DNA of 64,000 nt from Niallia sp. Man26 (GCF_022049065.2 NZ_CP095745.1:1-64000), one strand, 5' to 3'. Positions 35,840-45,541 are shown, numbered from the stretch's first letter. Program-made: numbers and translations. The notes: generated by a model not told the origin, from the sequence alone.

Positions 35840-37290
35840 GAGTTATCTTGGGTGGGATACCTTCTACTATCTTGTTTGATAATATGAGGACTGTCAATGA
35901 TAGACTAATTAAGGGGTCATTAAATGGAATAAGAGATTCGCATAATCCGTCTCTTACTATGGATTTAATCCAAAGTCCCGTCGCCCATACCGAGACTAAA
36001 CAATGGGAAAAGTGGAAAGATTATTCGCTATTCAGTACATTATTAATCATTTGTGTGGGAATAAAGTTTATTAGCGTGGAAGAATTGAACCATCTTTTAA
36101 TGAGATGTAATGAGATGGCTGAATACCGTTGGTAATCGAAAGAGAAATGAAACAAACACTATTCTCTACAAGAAAAATGGACAGAGGAAAATCTCCATCT
36201 AAAAAATCTTTAGGAATGCATTGGGACGGAAGCTTTTCCTATAAGGGAGAAAGTTGGATTCTATCCTCTAATTATGCTGAAAAAGAAATATTGGTAAAAG
36301 AATTTCTGGAGGGTTTAATTAGGGTATTTTATCAGGGAGATGAAATTAGTAAGCTACAGCGTCGGAAAAAAATTTTTCCCTTCTCCGTAAAATAACAAGG
36401 AAACAGACTTTCATGGTTGGCGTCCCACAGCCTGTTTCCTTGGAAATAGATACACGTCCCTTGTCCGTCTATGATGAGTTCACTAGAGGTGAATCATCAT
36501 GAAAAGAGAGATAAAGGGTAGAGCTAAAAATTAAACTTGCCCGTTATTGTGGAACGATAATCCGAACTGGCCTAACAAGCATCTAAAGATAATGTATCAT
36601 ATTCACATGTTTTATTCAGCCTTCTAGAGCTGGAAATAGCTGAAGAACAGGGAAGAATAAATAAAACCCTGCTGAAGTTTGCCAGGTTTCCTGACCGTAA
36701 AACGATAGATCAATTTGATTTAATAGCCCAAGTGGATATGGAAGAAAGAAGAATTAGAGAATCAATGAATCTTTCCTTCCTCGATAACAAAGAAAATTTA
36801 ATCTTTTTAGGTCCTCCTAGTATCGGGAAGACATCTTGCAGTAGCTATTAGTATGGAAGCAATCTCAAAAAGGATGAAAACTCATTTTATTACAATGAGC
36901 GAGCTAGTATCCCAGTTAAGAAAATCAGAACAGCAGGAAAAGAAAATAGTTTCCTTTATTAAACTTAGGTTTTAATTATCGACAAAATTGGTTATCTAAA
37001 CCTTGATACGCAAAGGTACACTATTTGTTCCAAGTAATATCAAGGAGATATGACCGTGGCTCTACATCTTTATATCCATATAGGCTTGGAGAATGGAGAG
37101 AAATGGTTGGAGTTCCGATAATGCTACAGCGATGTCAGAACACCTTTTGCATCACTCTCGTATCTTTAACTTGAAAGGTATAGTTACAGACTAAAAGAGA
37201 AGCACATGAGCACGCAAAAACAGAAGGACTAAAATGTCCTTTTGAGGAATTTTAAACCGGCGATTTTGAGGAATTTTTAATCGGCCTTGA
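35840..37290 (+). mobile_element. IS21-family remnant (istA and istB fragments)
   Basis: A plus-strand stretch with broken IstA pieces (GGIPSTILFDNMRTVNDR near 35850; YKGESWILSSNYAEKEI near 36240) followed by a broken IstB. The right end at about 37250-37290 shows two ATTTTNNAATCGGC/TTTTAAACCGGC-type terminal repeats, as in IS21 elements. The left end and N-terminal half of istA are missing, so the element is a fossil. It lies inside the segment bounded by the 26-bp repeats. Confidence 0.72.
36628..37000 (+). pseudogene. istB: istB-like ATPase, broken
   Basis: Translation gives LEIAEEQGRINKTLLKFARF then PDRKTIDQFDLIAQVDMEER, NLIFLGPPSIGKT (Walker A) and LAVAISMEAI in a shifted frame, then MSELVSQLRKSEQQEK, which match the IS21 helper ATPase. 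At least one frameshift follows Walker A (about 36830) and the end is degraded, so no functional protein can be made. Confidence 0.75.
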
Positions 37291-37763
37291 CACTTTTGTA
37301 ATGTGTCTATAATCATAACCATCATTCAATTAAGGATATCGTAAAAAAGAAGCTTTCCTTTTTTAAAATAGGAAGCTTCTTACAACATCAATTTATTAGT
37401 TCGATTTTTATTGTTTGTTCGTTGTGAGTAATAGAATAAAGGTGAGATTTTGGCTCTACACCTGCATTGGCAAGCCTTAATATATATACTAAATTCCTTA
37501 GGTATACTAGTTATAAAGGGTGATGATTTATTTTATAATTAACACCTTTTAAAATGGGAGTTAAAATTGGAGGTGATAATACCTTAATATAGTGAATTAA
37601 ATGTGATTGATTCACCAATAATTTCTACCATTTCTACTTTAGGCAAGTATCTCTTACTTTAACCAACACTACCTCTAGAACTTTCGTTTCCGCTTTGTTC
37701 CTTTTTTCTTGTATTATAAATCATTGGTTTTACATATTCTAGTTCTATCAGCAGAACAAAAAA
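37291..37763. other. intergenic with a palindrome
   Basis: A terminator-like palindrome at 37347-37381 has arms AAGAAGCTTTCCT/AGGAAGCTTCTT, with A- and T-rich tracts. The rest shows no gene. Confidence 0.5.
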
Positions 37764-38575
37764 TCACTTATATATTGGATTGTTCAAAAAAAGTAGAGAC
37801 GTTCGGCCAAATAGTTCTTTCATTGTTCCTTGCATCAAGCCTCCACCATGACTTCTATACGGCTTGAAATATGTATTCTTTAACGTAGTATCATACTTGC
37901 CGTATGCGCCTCCGAAGTCAGGTGTCGATTTGTTACCAAACTGCCAATTAGGAATTGCATCGACAGTTCTATTGGTAAAAACAATATTGATAAAGCCCAT
38001 TAGCACATCTCTAGGCTTGGCAAATTTGCTCATGGAAAAGGCAGAATAAGCTTGATAGTCTTCATCTCCCCAATTGATTTCCTGTTCAAACATCATCAAT
38101 ATCAGTTCTTCTAGTACAAAACGTTCATCCACATTTGTTGTTAAACTTTGTGGAGAGCAGGCACCTGTCCAAACATTAACACAGTTTGGCAAGGATGAAA
38201 AAGCAAGTAAATCATTTAGTATTTGATAATGTGTTTTATTGGTAGAACTATCCACTTTGATTTTAAAGTCAAACAGACCTCTTTTGGTTTTACCATTTTC
38301 TACTTTATTTGTTGCCATTCGTCCGGTATAGTTTCTTTGATATACAATCCCAACCTGATGATTTGGAATAGAGTAAATAAACTGATTTTTTTGGAAGGCA
38401 GCAGTACAGTTATTAACAATTGCTTCCCTAAGACTTCAAATGTATTTCTAGGATAAAAGTGATTAATGTCTTGGACCAATCGGTCATAGTTTTGTTTGGT
38501 ACATATAAAATAATTGATATACTTATTATGGGTGGTAAATAACAGATATTCTGATTGATTTGCAGTGGTATTCAT
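37764..38575 (-). pseudogene. hypothetical gene split by a frameshift at about 38300-38318
   Basis: Two overlapping minus-strand frames: 38575-38300 (91 residues, MNTTANQSEYLLFTTHNKYI start) and 38318-37764 (184 residues). Around the overlap, IPDEWQQIK reads on as NKVENGKTKRGLFDFKIK in the next frame, so a single-base indel divides one protein of about 270 residues. Not recognised. It contains SSLPNCVNVWTGACSPQSLT (two Cys) and a C-terminal GGAYGKYDTTLKNTYFKPYR. Programmed frameshifting cannot be excluded but no slippery heptamer is evident. Confidence 0.5.
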
Positions 38576-38977
38576 GATGCTCTCCTCACTTTATGAATCT
38601 ACTAAAATTTTACAACATAAAATTTAATTTGAACAATAATATTATCTTTTGGAAAATACTTAGACACTATTTCTAAGTAATAGTTCCTACATTATAAGCA
38701 AGTTAAAACTGAGCACTTCCACAAACGTGTTTTAATACCTTCCTTGTTCCAAGTCTCCTATGTAATGACTATTGCTAATAATGATTTTTTTTATAATAGA
38801 CCAGTGCCATACAATTGTAAAGTGTATTAGGAGAAGGTAAACAATCCCTTATAAGCTTTTTATTATCTTAGAACAAGCTGGTATTGTGGTTAAAATAAAG
38901 CACCAGTGCCTCAACTTTCATAGTAGTCCAAGGCGAAGGAGAGAATAAAAAAAATATTTTAACACCCTTTTATTACC
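38576..38977. other. intergenic, no gene seen
   Basis: AT-rich, with the promoter of the 38575 gene expected near its left edge. Ends at the recombination-like palindrome. Confidence 0.4.
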
Positions 38978-38994
38978 ATCTAATCGCACATAAT
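38969..38994 (+). repeat. right copy of 26-bp repeat (possible recombination site)
   Basis: Direct repeat of 26639-26664 with one mismatch. It overlaps the left arm of the palindrome at 38978-39015. Together the two copies enclose the methyltransferase operon, sigma factor, DUF1643, IS21 remnant and split gene. Confidence 0.75.
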
Positions 38995-39015
38995 TCAAAT
39001 TATGTGCGATTAGAT
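38978..39015. promoter_or_regulatory. perfect 18-bp inverted repeat overlapping the recombinase promoter
   Basis: Left arm ATCTAATCGCACATAATT, 2-bp centre CA, right arm AATTATGTGCGATTAGAT. Read as a tyrosine-recombinase core it gives two 16-bp arms with a 6-bp spacer TTCAAA. A likely -10 box TATAAT lies at 39027-39032, placing the right arm over the -35 region. Binding of the recombinase here could both mark a crossover site and autoregulate its gene. Confidence 0.7.
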
Positions 39016-39039
39016 AGTGTTTGTAGTATAATAGAATAT

Positions 39040-40065
39040 ATGTTCTTGGATTTAGTAGTCTTTAGAAGAGGAGTTGGATGTGTCCTGAAGCCGATAGATG
39101 AACATCAGTTTGAATTAGAGCAAGACATACTTACTTACTATGAAGAAGAACTGGACATTTTTCGAGTGTACCTGGAGGATTTGGGTTACTCTCCCTTTAC
39201 AATCATTAACTATGTTTACGACACCAAGTTATTCTTAATGTATCTCTATGAGTATAAATCACAAATAGTTGGATTGGACACAATCAGTAAACAAGATATT
39301 GCGGGATTTTTACGTAAGCATCACCGAAACGCATCAAAGTCAAGCCGTAATCGACGACTGATGACTCTACGAACTCTATATAAATCATTAATGAAATCAG
39401 AAATTCTTGCTTATAACCCTGCTAAAGAAGTAGACATGGCAAAGCAGGAAAAAGGACGGATTCCCACTTATCTTAGTTCAGAAGAATTGGCGTTACTTTT
39501 TTCGGGTATGCCCGCAAGCGACTACTATATACGTAATAAATGTATGCTAATGTTGATGGGACTCGCTGGATTGCGTGTGGTAGAAGTACATAATCTTAAC
39601 ATCTCAGACATTATTAGAAATCAAGAAGATCCAGGCATTGAAGTAACTGGAAAAGGAAACAAAGCACGATACATTCCCCTTCCTGTTCTTTTATATGAAA
39701 TGTTATTGGATTATGAACGAATATATCGCCCAATACCCAAACCTAATCATTCCAATGCTTTCTTCCTGTCCAAAAGAGGTGTTAGAATTTCTAGAAGGAG
39801 AATACAAGAAGTAACAGAGAATGCTTTTGATTTCTTAAAGCAGCAACCTGGATATCAGTACTTGGAGCAAAAGAAACTAACAGCTCATAAATTACGGCAC
39901 ACCTTTGGAACAGGTATGGTTCGTGATGGAACCGACTTAGTAACTATACAACAACTTATGGGACATACAAATTTGAATACTACGCAAATTTATACTCATG
40001 TTAGCAATGAACAGAAGCAAAAAGCCATGAGAAATAAGGATGTCTCAAGATTTTTCAGTGAGTAA
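39040..40065 (+). CDS. tyrosine recombinase, XerC/XerD-like
   Basis: The frame opens at GTG 39004 inside the palindrome, but the -10 box at 39027-39032 makes the ATG at 39040 the earliest plausible start. A strong GAGGAG at about 39066 suggests that translation may begin still later, near LKPIDEHQ. Numbered from 39004: SAM-like N-domain (about 40-140) and catalytic domain with Arg191 (LAGLRVVEV), Lys217 (TGKGNKARYIPL), His295/Arg298 (HKLRHTFG), His321 (GHTNLNTTQIY) and nucleophile Tyr330. All six RKHRHY residues are present, so it should be active. Adjacent to matching core-like sites. Confidence 0.88.
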   Translation: MFLDLVVFRRGVGCVLKPIDEHQFELEQDILTYYEEELDIFRVYLEDLGYSPFTIINYVYDTKLFLMYLYEYKSQIVGLDTISKQDIAGFLRKHHRNASKSSRNRRLMTLRTLYKSLMKSEILAYNPAKEVDMAKQEKGRIPTYLSSEELALLFSGMPASDYYIRNKCMLMLMGLAGLRVVEVHNLNISDIIRNQEDPGIEVTGKGNKARYIPLPVLLYEMLLDYERIYRPIPKPNHSNAFFLSKRGVRISRRRIQEVTENAFDFLKQQPGYQYLEQKKLTAHKLRHTFGTGMVRDGTDLVTIQQLMGHTNLNTTQIYTHVSNEQKQKAMRNKDVSRFFSE

Positions 40066-40112
40066 AAACCCCTTAAACCCTTGATACTATTGCTTTTTCG
40101 GGGGTTTTTACT
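40066..40112 (+). terminator. terminator after the recombinase gene
   Basis: AAAACCCC near 40066 pairs with GGGGGTTTTT near 40100, with the T-run as part of the stem. It follows the recombinase stop directly. Confidence 0.65.
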
Positions 40113-40466
40113 TAAAAAATGTATTCTCTCAGACGAAATTAAAATAGTTTACATGATGAATCACTCATTAAATTCTTCATAGTGCGTTTCTCAGACTCCC
40201 ATTTAAACCACCATTTATTAATAAAACTATAAATTTTCATGTGAGTATAATAGTTTATTTAATATTTACTTCTGCAAGTAATATAATAGTAAGTTGTCTT
40301 AAAAATCCTAATTGCATTTAATATTATATTAGATTAAATAAATTGGAGGCGTAAAATTATTTTTTACTGGATCAAAAAATTATATATCTATAAAATCATT
40401 TCTAAGATTACTATATAGTTTCTTCTCATTAAATGAGAATTTAACGCAGACTTATATATTCGTGTA
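40113..40466. other. intergenic, no gene seen
   Basis: AT-rich. 40439-40456 (ATTTAACGCAGACTTATA) repeats 54970-54987. Short inverted repeat TTCTCATTAAATGAGAA at about 40424-40440. No coding sequence. Confidence 0.4.
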
Positions 40467-40718
40467 TTAATTGTTTATAATGACCTGTAGGCTCCATCCC
40501 AGTAATGACAGATCCCATTTTGTATGACTCTTTTTGATTAATCCAATCAATAATGTCTTAAATCCTTCTTGGGTATTATCAAAAAAGCAAGTAGATCCAA
40601 TCTCTTTTCCACGATAATCCTGTGCTCTAGCTACATGATGATGTTTGGCAATATCAATACCTATTACTAAGGTTTTAGGTGTGATTTGAGCTATTTTATG
40701 ATTTTGGTTATAATTCAT
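40467..40718 (-). pseudogene. IS110-family transposase, N-terminal fragment
   Basis: 84 residues from the ATG at 40718 (GGAGGTCTCACT upstream). TLVIGIDIAKHHHVARAQDY is the first DEDD-domain motif of IS110-type transposases, here with Asp in the GIDIAK segment, and GFKTLLIGLIKK follows. Full-length members have about 400 residues, so about 320 are missing. A separate IS110 fossil from another subgroup lies at 50554-51330. Confidence 0.75.
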
Positions 40719-40805
40719 AGTGAGACCTCCGACTAGATATTTTGTCCCTTTTAGCTGGCCAGCTGAGGACACATTTATCTTATCAAGAGGTCTTTTTTCT
40801 TTCAA

Positions 40806-41146
40806 ATCGCATTTTCACTTATTACAGGAGTGCTGCCATTTTTCTTACTTAAGCTAGTGTTCATTTATTACAAGAATGCTGCCCTGTTTGTGAAACAATA
40901 AAGGTTCTCTTCATTTAATACGATATGCCCCCATTTTATTAACTATAAATAAAAAACCTAGCACTTGGCAGCTAAGATTGTTCATAATTCACTTGTTAGG
41001 AAGATACTCCCTCCAAAGTTTCCAAGCATCCAAATAACCACTTAGATTGTGTGGATGTACATCTATACAGACACCAATACGCGTATATAACTGAAATACA
41101 ACTTCATCTAAAATTTGTTCTTCTGTAAAAGAAGTAGTAGGGTTTA
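40806..41146. other. intergenic with dispersed short repeats
   Basis: Holds two copies of a short repeat with TTATTACAGGARTGCTGCC-like sequence (40819-40837 and 40863-40884), also seen at 47593-47613, 53085-53103 and 53501-53523. No gene. Confidence 0.45.
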
Positions 41147-43198
41147 TTATTGTTCATACTTTATCCGGTATATTTTTGCCATTGCTTGTACTCTGTCTGT
41201 TACATCTAGTTTTCGGAAAATATTTGTCAGATGGTTTTTGACAGTATGGGCGCTGATATACAGTAAATTAGCAACCTCCTGATTATTTAACCCTTCAAGA
41301 ATCAAATAAAGTACATCCTTTTCTCTACTTGTTAATGGCAGTTTAGCAATAACGCTTTTTACGTCTTTCAAGTTTTCAATTTCTGACATACCAATTGTTG
41401 TCTCTATCTCTTCCATGGCTGTACGGCTTTGTGACTCTTGATTAATGATATATTCAAGAAATTGTTCGACTAATTGTTTGTCGAATTTGTTAAAGGAGTA
41501 AGTTGTCCCTTTAAGATGAGAAAAGGCTAATACTAATAGCTGAGCTTCTGCTGAAAGAAAGCCTCTTTTTGCTTCCCCGTTTAGTATACGATGATATTCA
41601 CCGAGAAGTCTCAGGCGGTCAGTGCTCACTTTTTCATGAAGGAAGTCTAGGCTGTATGGAACCACTTTACATGTCTCTAGTAGTTCATGAATTGTAGATT
41701 CTTGCCATCCAAGGTTAGTCTGAAACCCTTTCAATAGGTCTATAGCTTTGCAAGTAAGATTGTACTCCTCTGGCCTTAGTTCCTTTAAGCTCTCAAAAAG
41801 TAAGTCAATTGGCTCTTGTGATATGTTTAAGTCAATAATCCTTTTCGAACCAAAGCTTACAGCTAATACTTCACTTAACAGATTAAGTTCTTCCTCCAGT
41901 CTATGATGTTCTATGAAATCCTCTTCCTTGATATGAAGGGTAAATAGGCCTATGACTTGCTTATTTAAGGTTATCGGCTTATGAATTAGCCCTGGTTGGG
42001 AAGATTGTGCTGCAATTAGTTGACCAGTTTGGAAGAGTAGTTCGGAACATCTACGATGCTCTAATTCTGCTGCATGAAAATCTTTTCCTCTTTTGTATAC
42101 GTTACCACTATTTCTTGCTGTGAAAATTGTTAAGCACTCTTTGCTCCATTTATGGCACACGTTCATAACACTGAACAGTACATTGATGGGATCAGTCGTA
42201 ATTACAATCATATCAATTAAATCTAAAAAAGCTTCATGTATAGCTTTTTGCTTGTCAGCAAGCTTTATTTGATGGATTAAATATTCTCTCTGAACTGCTG
42301 ATTGAACGAATGCTTGTAAGTGTTCTGTCAATTCCTTACTAATAGATTTATTTGTTAGTAAGCCACCAAATACTATACCTAGTACTTGGCCAGACTGATA
42401 AATTGGAAAACCAAAAACATGCTGAGGATATAAATCAAACTGATGAAAAAAACCTGCTTTCGGTGGATTTTTAGTAATTTCACAATAAAACACCTTCTCA
42501 GTTGCAGCAGCATGTCCTAATAAACCCTCCCCAATAAAGAAGCTTTTCCCCTCCATTTGTTTTGCCTTACCGTTAACACTTTCGATTTTATAAACTGCAT
42601 TTTCCTCTTTTTTTGCAAATCCAATAAAGTCCACAAAGCCCTCTTTTACTGCATAATCTAATATTTCTTTTAAAGTAGATTTGTCAGTATGGGCAAGATG
42701 TTTCTTATAGAGTGTTAACAATTGATCCTTCGAAGCCACCTCCTGTCGTAGACTTTTGACAAACATTAAGGCATAATGTAAATCATTTACCTTTGATATG
42801 GCACTATCTCTTTCTGTTTCGTTAAGCACTTGTACTCCCTTTTTTAAAGCTGTAGACACATAATTATTTCCACATACACCTTCCACAAAAGGCCCAGCAA
42901 TAATGGTATACGACTCTTCACTATATTGGAAAAGTGGTGAAATGATATACTTATAACAAGCAATATTTTCATCTGTTGGTGTCACTACCACTGATTTTTT
43001 TATTTGGAGAGCAATATTTAGCACGTCGAGAAGATTTGTTGATTGTTCTTTAAAGAGTAGTGATATATCTGTATCTCGTACGGCATAACTTCCCTTACTA
43101 TTAACAAGATGGATTGGCAAGCGTATAGAGCTGGCATATGTCTCAATTAGTGCTGTTATTGAGTCATTGTTTAATTTATTTACATTCAATTTAATCAT
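41147..43198 (-). CDS. LuxR-type regulator with PocR-like and GAF sensor domains
   Basis: 683 residues. Residues about 15-110 resemble the PocR ligand-binding domain (YKYIISPLFQYSEESYTIIA then GPFVEG). A GAF domain follows (about 165-310, GEGLLGHAAATEKVFYCEIT), then helical and linker regions, and a C-terminal LuxR HTH (about 620-680, LTSREKDVLYLILEGLNNQE then VANLLYISAHTVKNHL). It is a one-component transcription factor, cytoplasmic, with no membrane segment. Last gene of the four-gene partner-switching operon, 46 bp after the phosphatase, so it may be the output regulator or its own target. Confidence 0.83.
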   Translation of the reverse strand: MIKLNVNKLNNDSITALIETYASSIRLPIHLVNSKGSYAVRDTDISLLFKEQSTNLLDVLNIALQIKKSVVVTPTDENIACYKYIISPLFQYSEESYTIIAGPFVEGVCGNNYVSTALKKGVQVLNETERDSAISKVNDLHYALMFVKSLRQEVASKDQLLTLYKKHLAHTDKSTLKEILDYAVKEGFVDFIGFAKKEENAVYKIESVNGKAKQMEGKSFFIGEGLLGHAAATEKVFYCEITKNPPKAGFFHQFDLYPQHVFGFPIYQSGQVLGIVFGGLLTNKSISKELTEHLQAFVQSAVQREYLIHQIKLADKQKAIHEAFLDLIDMIVITTDPINVLFSVMNVCHKWSKECLTIFTARNSGNVYKRGKDFHAAELEHRRCSELLFQTGQLIAAQSSQPGLIHKPITLNKQVIGLFTLHIKEEDFIEHHRLEEELNLLSEVLAVSFGSKRIIDLNISQEPIDLLFESLKELRPEEYNLTCKAIDLLKGFQTNLGWQESTIHELLETCKVVPYSLDFLHEKVSTDRLRLLGEYHRILNGEAKRGFLSAEAQLLVLAFSHLKGTTYSFNKFDKQLVEQFLEYIINQESQSRTAMEEIETTIGMSEIENLKDVKSVIAKLPLTSREKDVLYLILEGLNNQEVANLLYISAHTVKNHLTNIFRKLDVTDRVQAMAKIYRIKYEQ

Positions 43199-43243
43199 CC
43201 CAAATCATATTGTTTTATACCTTTGTAAAGCCATAATTGTGAA

Positions 43244-44539
43244 TTACTTGTTAATGTTCATCTTTACAAACGAAATATCATCTTGTTTGCTTGTGTCAGC
43301 ATCAGTAAGAAATATCTCTAGCAGGCTTTTTGAATTTAATTCTATGTTAGTAAGTGCGGTTTCCTTTAAATGATTAACAGCATCAGACATACCTGCTCCT
43401 ATACTTTCTAAAAGTCCATCTGTAAATAAAAGTAACTTTGTTGAGTTTTCTAAGGGAATCCTCTCAGTTTCTGGCTGTATTTCTTCGAGTATTCCTAATG
43501 GGACACAATTTGAATTAAGAAGCTCAGCATTCCCATTCTGAATTAATAGCCCTGGAGGATGGCCAGCATTAATATATGTTAAGTACATTGCCTCTGTATC
43601 AACAACAGCATATAAAGCCGTAAAAAACTGCAAGGGGTTCATATGGTCATTAAATAATTTATGCATGTGAGTATTTAGTGTCTCCATGACAAGAACTGGC
43701 TCTTTTACTCTAACAATTAATCCTTCTAACAATGCGCGGATACTCATAGAAACAAGTGCAGCGGATACACCATGCCCCATCACATCCATAATTAACACAC
43801 CATATTGATGTTTATTAATTTTATACCAGACATACATATCTCCACCGATATTATGCGCGGGAATATATTGTCCATCTATTTGAACCTCATCAGTTATAAG
43901 TGGCTTACAAAGCACACTTTTCTGCAAAATCGCAGCTATTTCAAGATCCTTATTAATCTCTTCTTCCATTTTTCTCTTTTCCGTTATATCCTTTGCTATA
44001 ACACATGCACCATCTATTTTCCCTTGTATAATTAAGGGAACGCTTTTATATTCAACATATACTGGGTTTTCCTGCTTATCTTTTATAATATCTGTACTAT
44101 CAACCATTTTTCCTTTGAGAACATCCTCGAAATTTTCTAATGATTTGGAAGTTTCTTGATGGAAAAGTAAATCCTTAAAATGTGAACCAATCAACTCTTC
44201 TCCTAGTACGTCTGTTACTCTCTCGTTAACATCAGTTATAATACCCTCGTTATTAACGACAATTGCTAGATACAAATTGTTATTAAATAAGGTAAAATGC
44301 CTTAATGTTACTTGTTCCAAGTCGAATAAAAGCTCTCTTTTTCGTATGGTTTCTTTCCTTTCTTTCCAATATAGCCATATGATAAGTAAACCTATTGGTA
44401 GATGCAAAAAGACTCTTAATGTTTGATGTTCTTCAAACAATCTATAATCTATAAGGAAGATAATCAGCTCCAAGATTACATATAAAGCTAAAAGGAAAAC
44501 TATCCACTTACTTCCTGAATATTTATTGATTTGCTTCAT
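43244..44539 (-). CDS. membrane PAS-PP2C (SpoIIE-type) serine phosphatase
   Basis: 431 residues; GAAGGAAAGGGAAGTGCA before the ATG. Two N-terminal membrane helices (about 12-57), a PAS domain (about 90-195, VVNNEGIITDVNERVTDVLG ... DITEKRKMEEE) and a PP2C SpoIIE/RsbU-type domain (about 210-425) with the metal motifs DMYVWY, VLIMDVMGHGVSAALVSM and LLFTDGLLES. It would dephosphorylate the STAS anti-anti-sigma protein encoded just upstream, in response to a PAS-sensed or membrane signal. Confidence 0.88.
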   Translation of the reverse strand: MKQINKYSGSKWIVFLLALYVILELIIFLIDYRLFEEHQTLRVFLHLPIGLLIIWLYWKERKETIRKRELLFDLEQVTLRHFTLFNNNLYLAIVVNNEGIITDVNERVTDVLGEELIGSHFKDLLFHQETSKSLENFEDVLKGKMVDSTDIIKDKQENPVYVEYKSVPLIIQGKIDGACVIAKDITEKRKMEEEINKDLEIAAILQKSVLCKPLITDEVQIDGQYIPAHNIGGDMYVWYKINKHQYGVLIMDVMGHGVSAALVSMSIRALLEGLIVRVKEPVLVMETLNTHMHKLFNDHMNPLQFFTALYAVVDTEAMYLTYINAGHPPGLLIQNGNAELLNSNCVPLGILEEIQPETERIPLENSTKLLLFTDGLLESIGAGMSDAVNHLKETALTNIELNSKSLLEIFLTDADTSKQDDISFVKMNINK

Positions 44540-44605
44540 TGCACTTCCCTTTCCTTCGAAGCATTTAAATTCCCTTAGAAAATTTTAAGACAACTGAATG
44601 AATAA

Positions 44606-44959
44606 CTATAATGTGAACTTTTGTTCAAAATAGCCTTCAGCTAATTCCAATGAAGAAAATAGCTCCATAAAAGTGTTGAATTTAACTATTTCAAAAATCT
44701 CATTCATTGGTGGATTAATACCTGCTACAACTAGTTCTTTCCCATTCTTACTAGCCTTCATAGCTCCATCTGCAATTACGCCGAGTCCTGAACTGTTCAA
44801 ATAGGAAACACGACTTAAATCGAGGATAAAAAATGAGGTGGATTCAGTAAGGAACTTACCCATCATTAGTCTGAAGTGTTCGCTGTTCTTTATTGTAATA
44901 TCTTCGTTCATTTCAAGTATGTCGATATGAGCTTTTTTTATAACCTTCATTTGTGTCAC
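44606..44959 (-). CDS. STAS-domain anti-anti-sigma factor-like protein
   Basis: 117 residues (frame from GTG 44959; ATG at 44950 is an alternative). STAS core with FFILDLSRVSYLNSSGLGVI, where the serine of SSG is the usual phosphorylation site, and GKELVVAGINPPMNEIFEIV. It is the antagonist in SpoIIAA/RsbV-type partner switches: phosphorylated by the ATPase encoded upstream (44975-45391) and dephosphorylated by the SpoIIE-type enzyme downstream. Confidence 0.88.
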   Translation of the reverse strand: MTQMKVIKKAHIDILEMNEDITIKNSEHFRLMMGKFLTESTSFFILDLSRVSYLNSSGLGVIADGAMKASKNGKELVVAGINPPMNEIFEIVKFNTFMELFSSLELAEGYFEQKFTL

Positions 44960-44974
44960 ACTTTCTTAATATTT

Positions 44975-45391
44975 TTAGTAAACTTGTTCTAACCAAAAGA
45001 GGAGGGTTAGCTTTTTTCCACCTTCTGAATAGACAAGTTTGTCAGCAAGCTTTTGCATAATAGCAATTCCTCTGCCACGTATACTAGACTTGTGTCCTAC
45101 AAAAAATACATCGGGATTTCCAATCAGACTTAGTTTGGCTTCATAATCAAAACCTTTTCCGTTATGCAGCACCTCAACATAAAGTTCTCTATCTACTCTC
45201 TTTATGGTAAGAGTAATGCTCCCGTCTTTCACTGTTTGGATTCCATGTTCTAATGCATTATTCACTGCCTCCAATAATGCGTATAAAATTTTCACTTGAT
45301 TTCCATATACATGTATTTTGAGATAATCTTCAATAGTTGGAAGCTTTTTTTCAAATTCGTCATACCGTGATATTGTATAGGCTAATGTCAT
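44975..45391 (-). CDS. RsbW/SpoIIAB-like ATP-binding anti-sigma kinase
   Basis: 138 residues; GAGGTGGAAAC before the ATG. HATPase_c_2 fold: N-box LYALLEAVNNALEHG (Glu and Asn kept), G1-box region LHNGKGFDYEA where the usual Asp is His, and G2-box RGRGIAIMQKLADKL. It should phosphorylate the STAS protein encoded 15 bp downstream. First gene of the operon. No sigma factor lies next to it, so the target could be another sigma or the LuxR regulator. The altered G1 residue leaves kinase activity uncertain. Confidence 0.85.
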   Translation of the reverse strand: MTLAYTISRYDEFEKKLPTIEDYLKIHVYGNQVKILYALLEAVNNALEHGIQTVKDGSITLTIKRVDRELYVEVLHNGKGFDYEAKLSLIGNPDVFFVGHKSSIRGRGIAIMQKLADKLVYSEGGKKLTLLFWLEQVY

Positions 45392-45510
45392 GTTTCCACC
45401 TCAACGATAATCCACCTGCTCATTACTTGTTAGGATATGCATATGAGGTAGACTTAACACATCATTTCTACATTTTTGAAATTTAATTTAACTGCATAGT
45501 ATATTGGAAA

Positions 45511-45541
45511 AGGCATGAGACCGATACTGTCGATTCCATGC
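45511..45541. terminator. short hairpin between 45607 gene and partner-switch operon
   Basis: GGCATG ... CATGCC stem (45511-45516 and 45536-45541) with a long loop. Weak support as a terminator of the 45607 gene. Confidence 0.35.

Noticed and set aside
36129..36395. Stand-alone 88-codon gene
   Set aside because: It contains IstA-like pieces and is better explained as part of the IS21 remnant.
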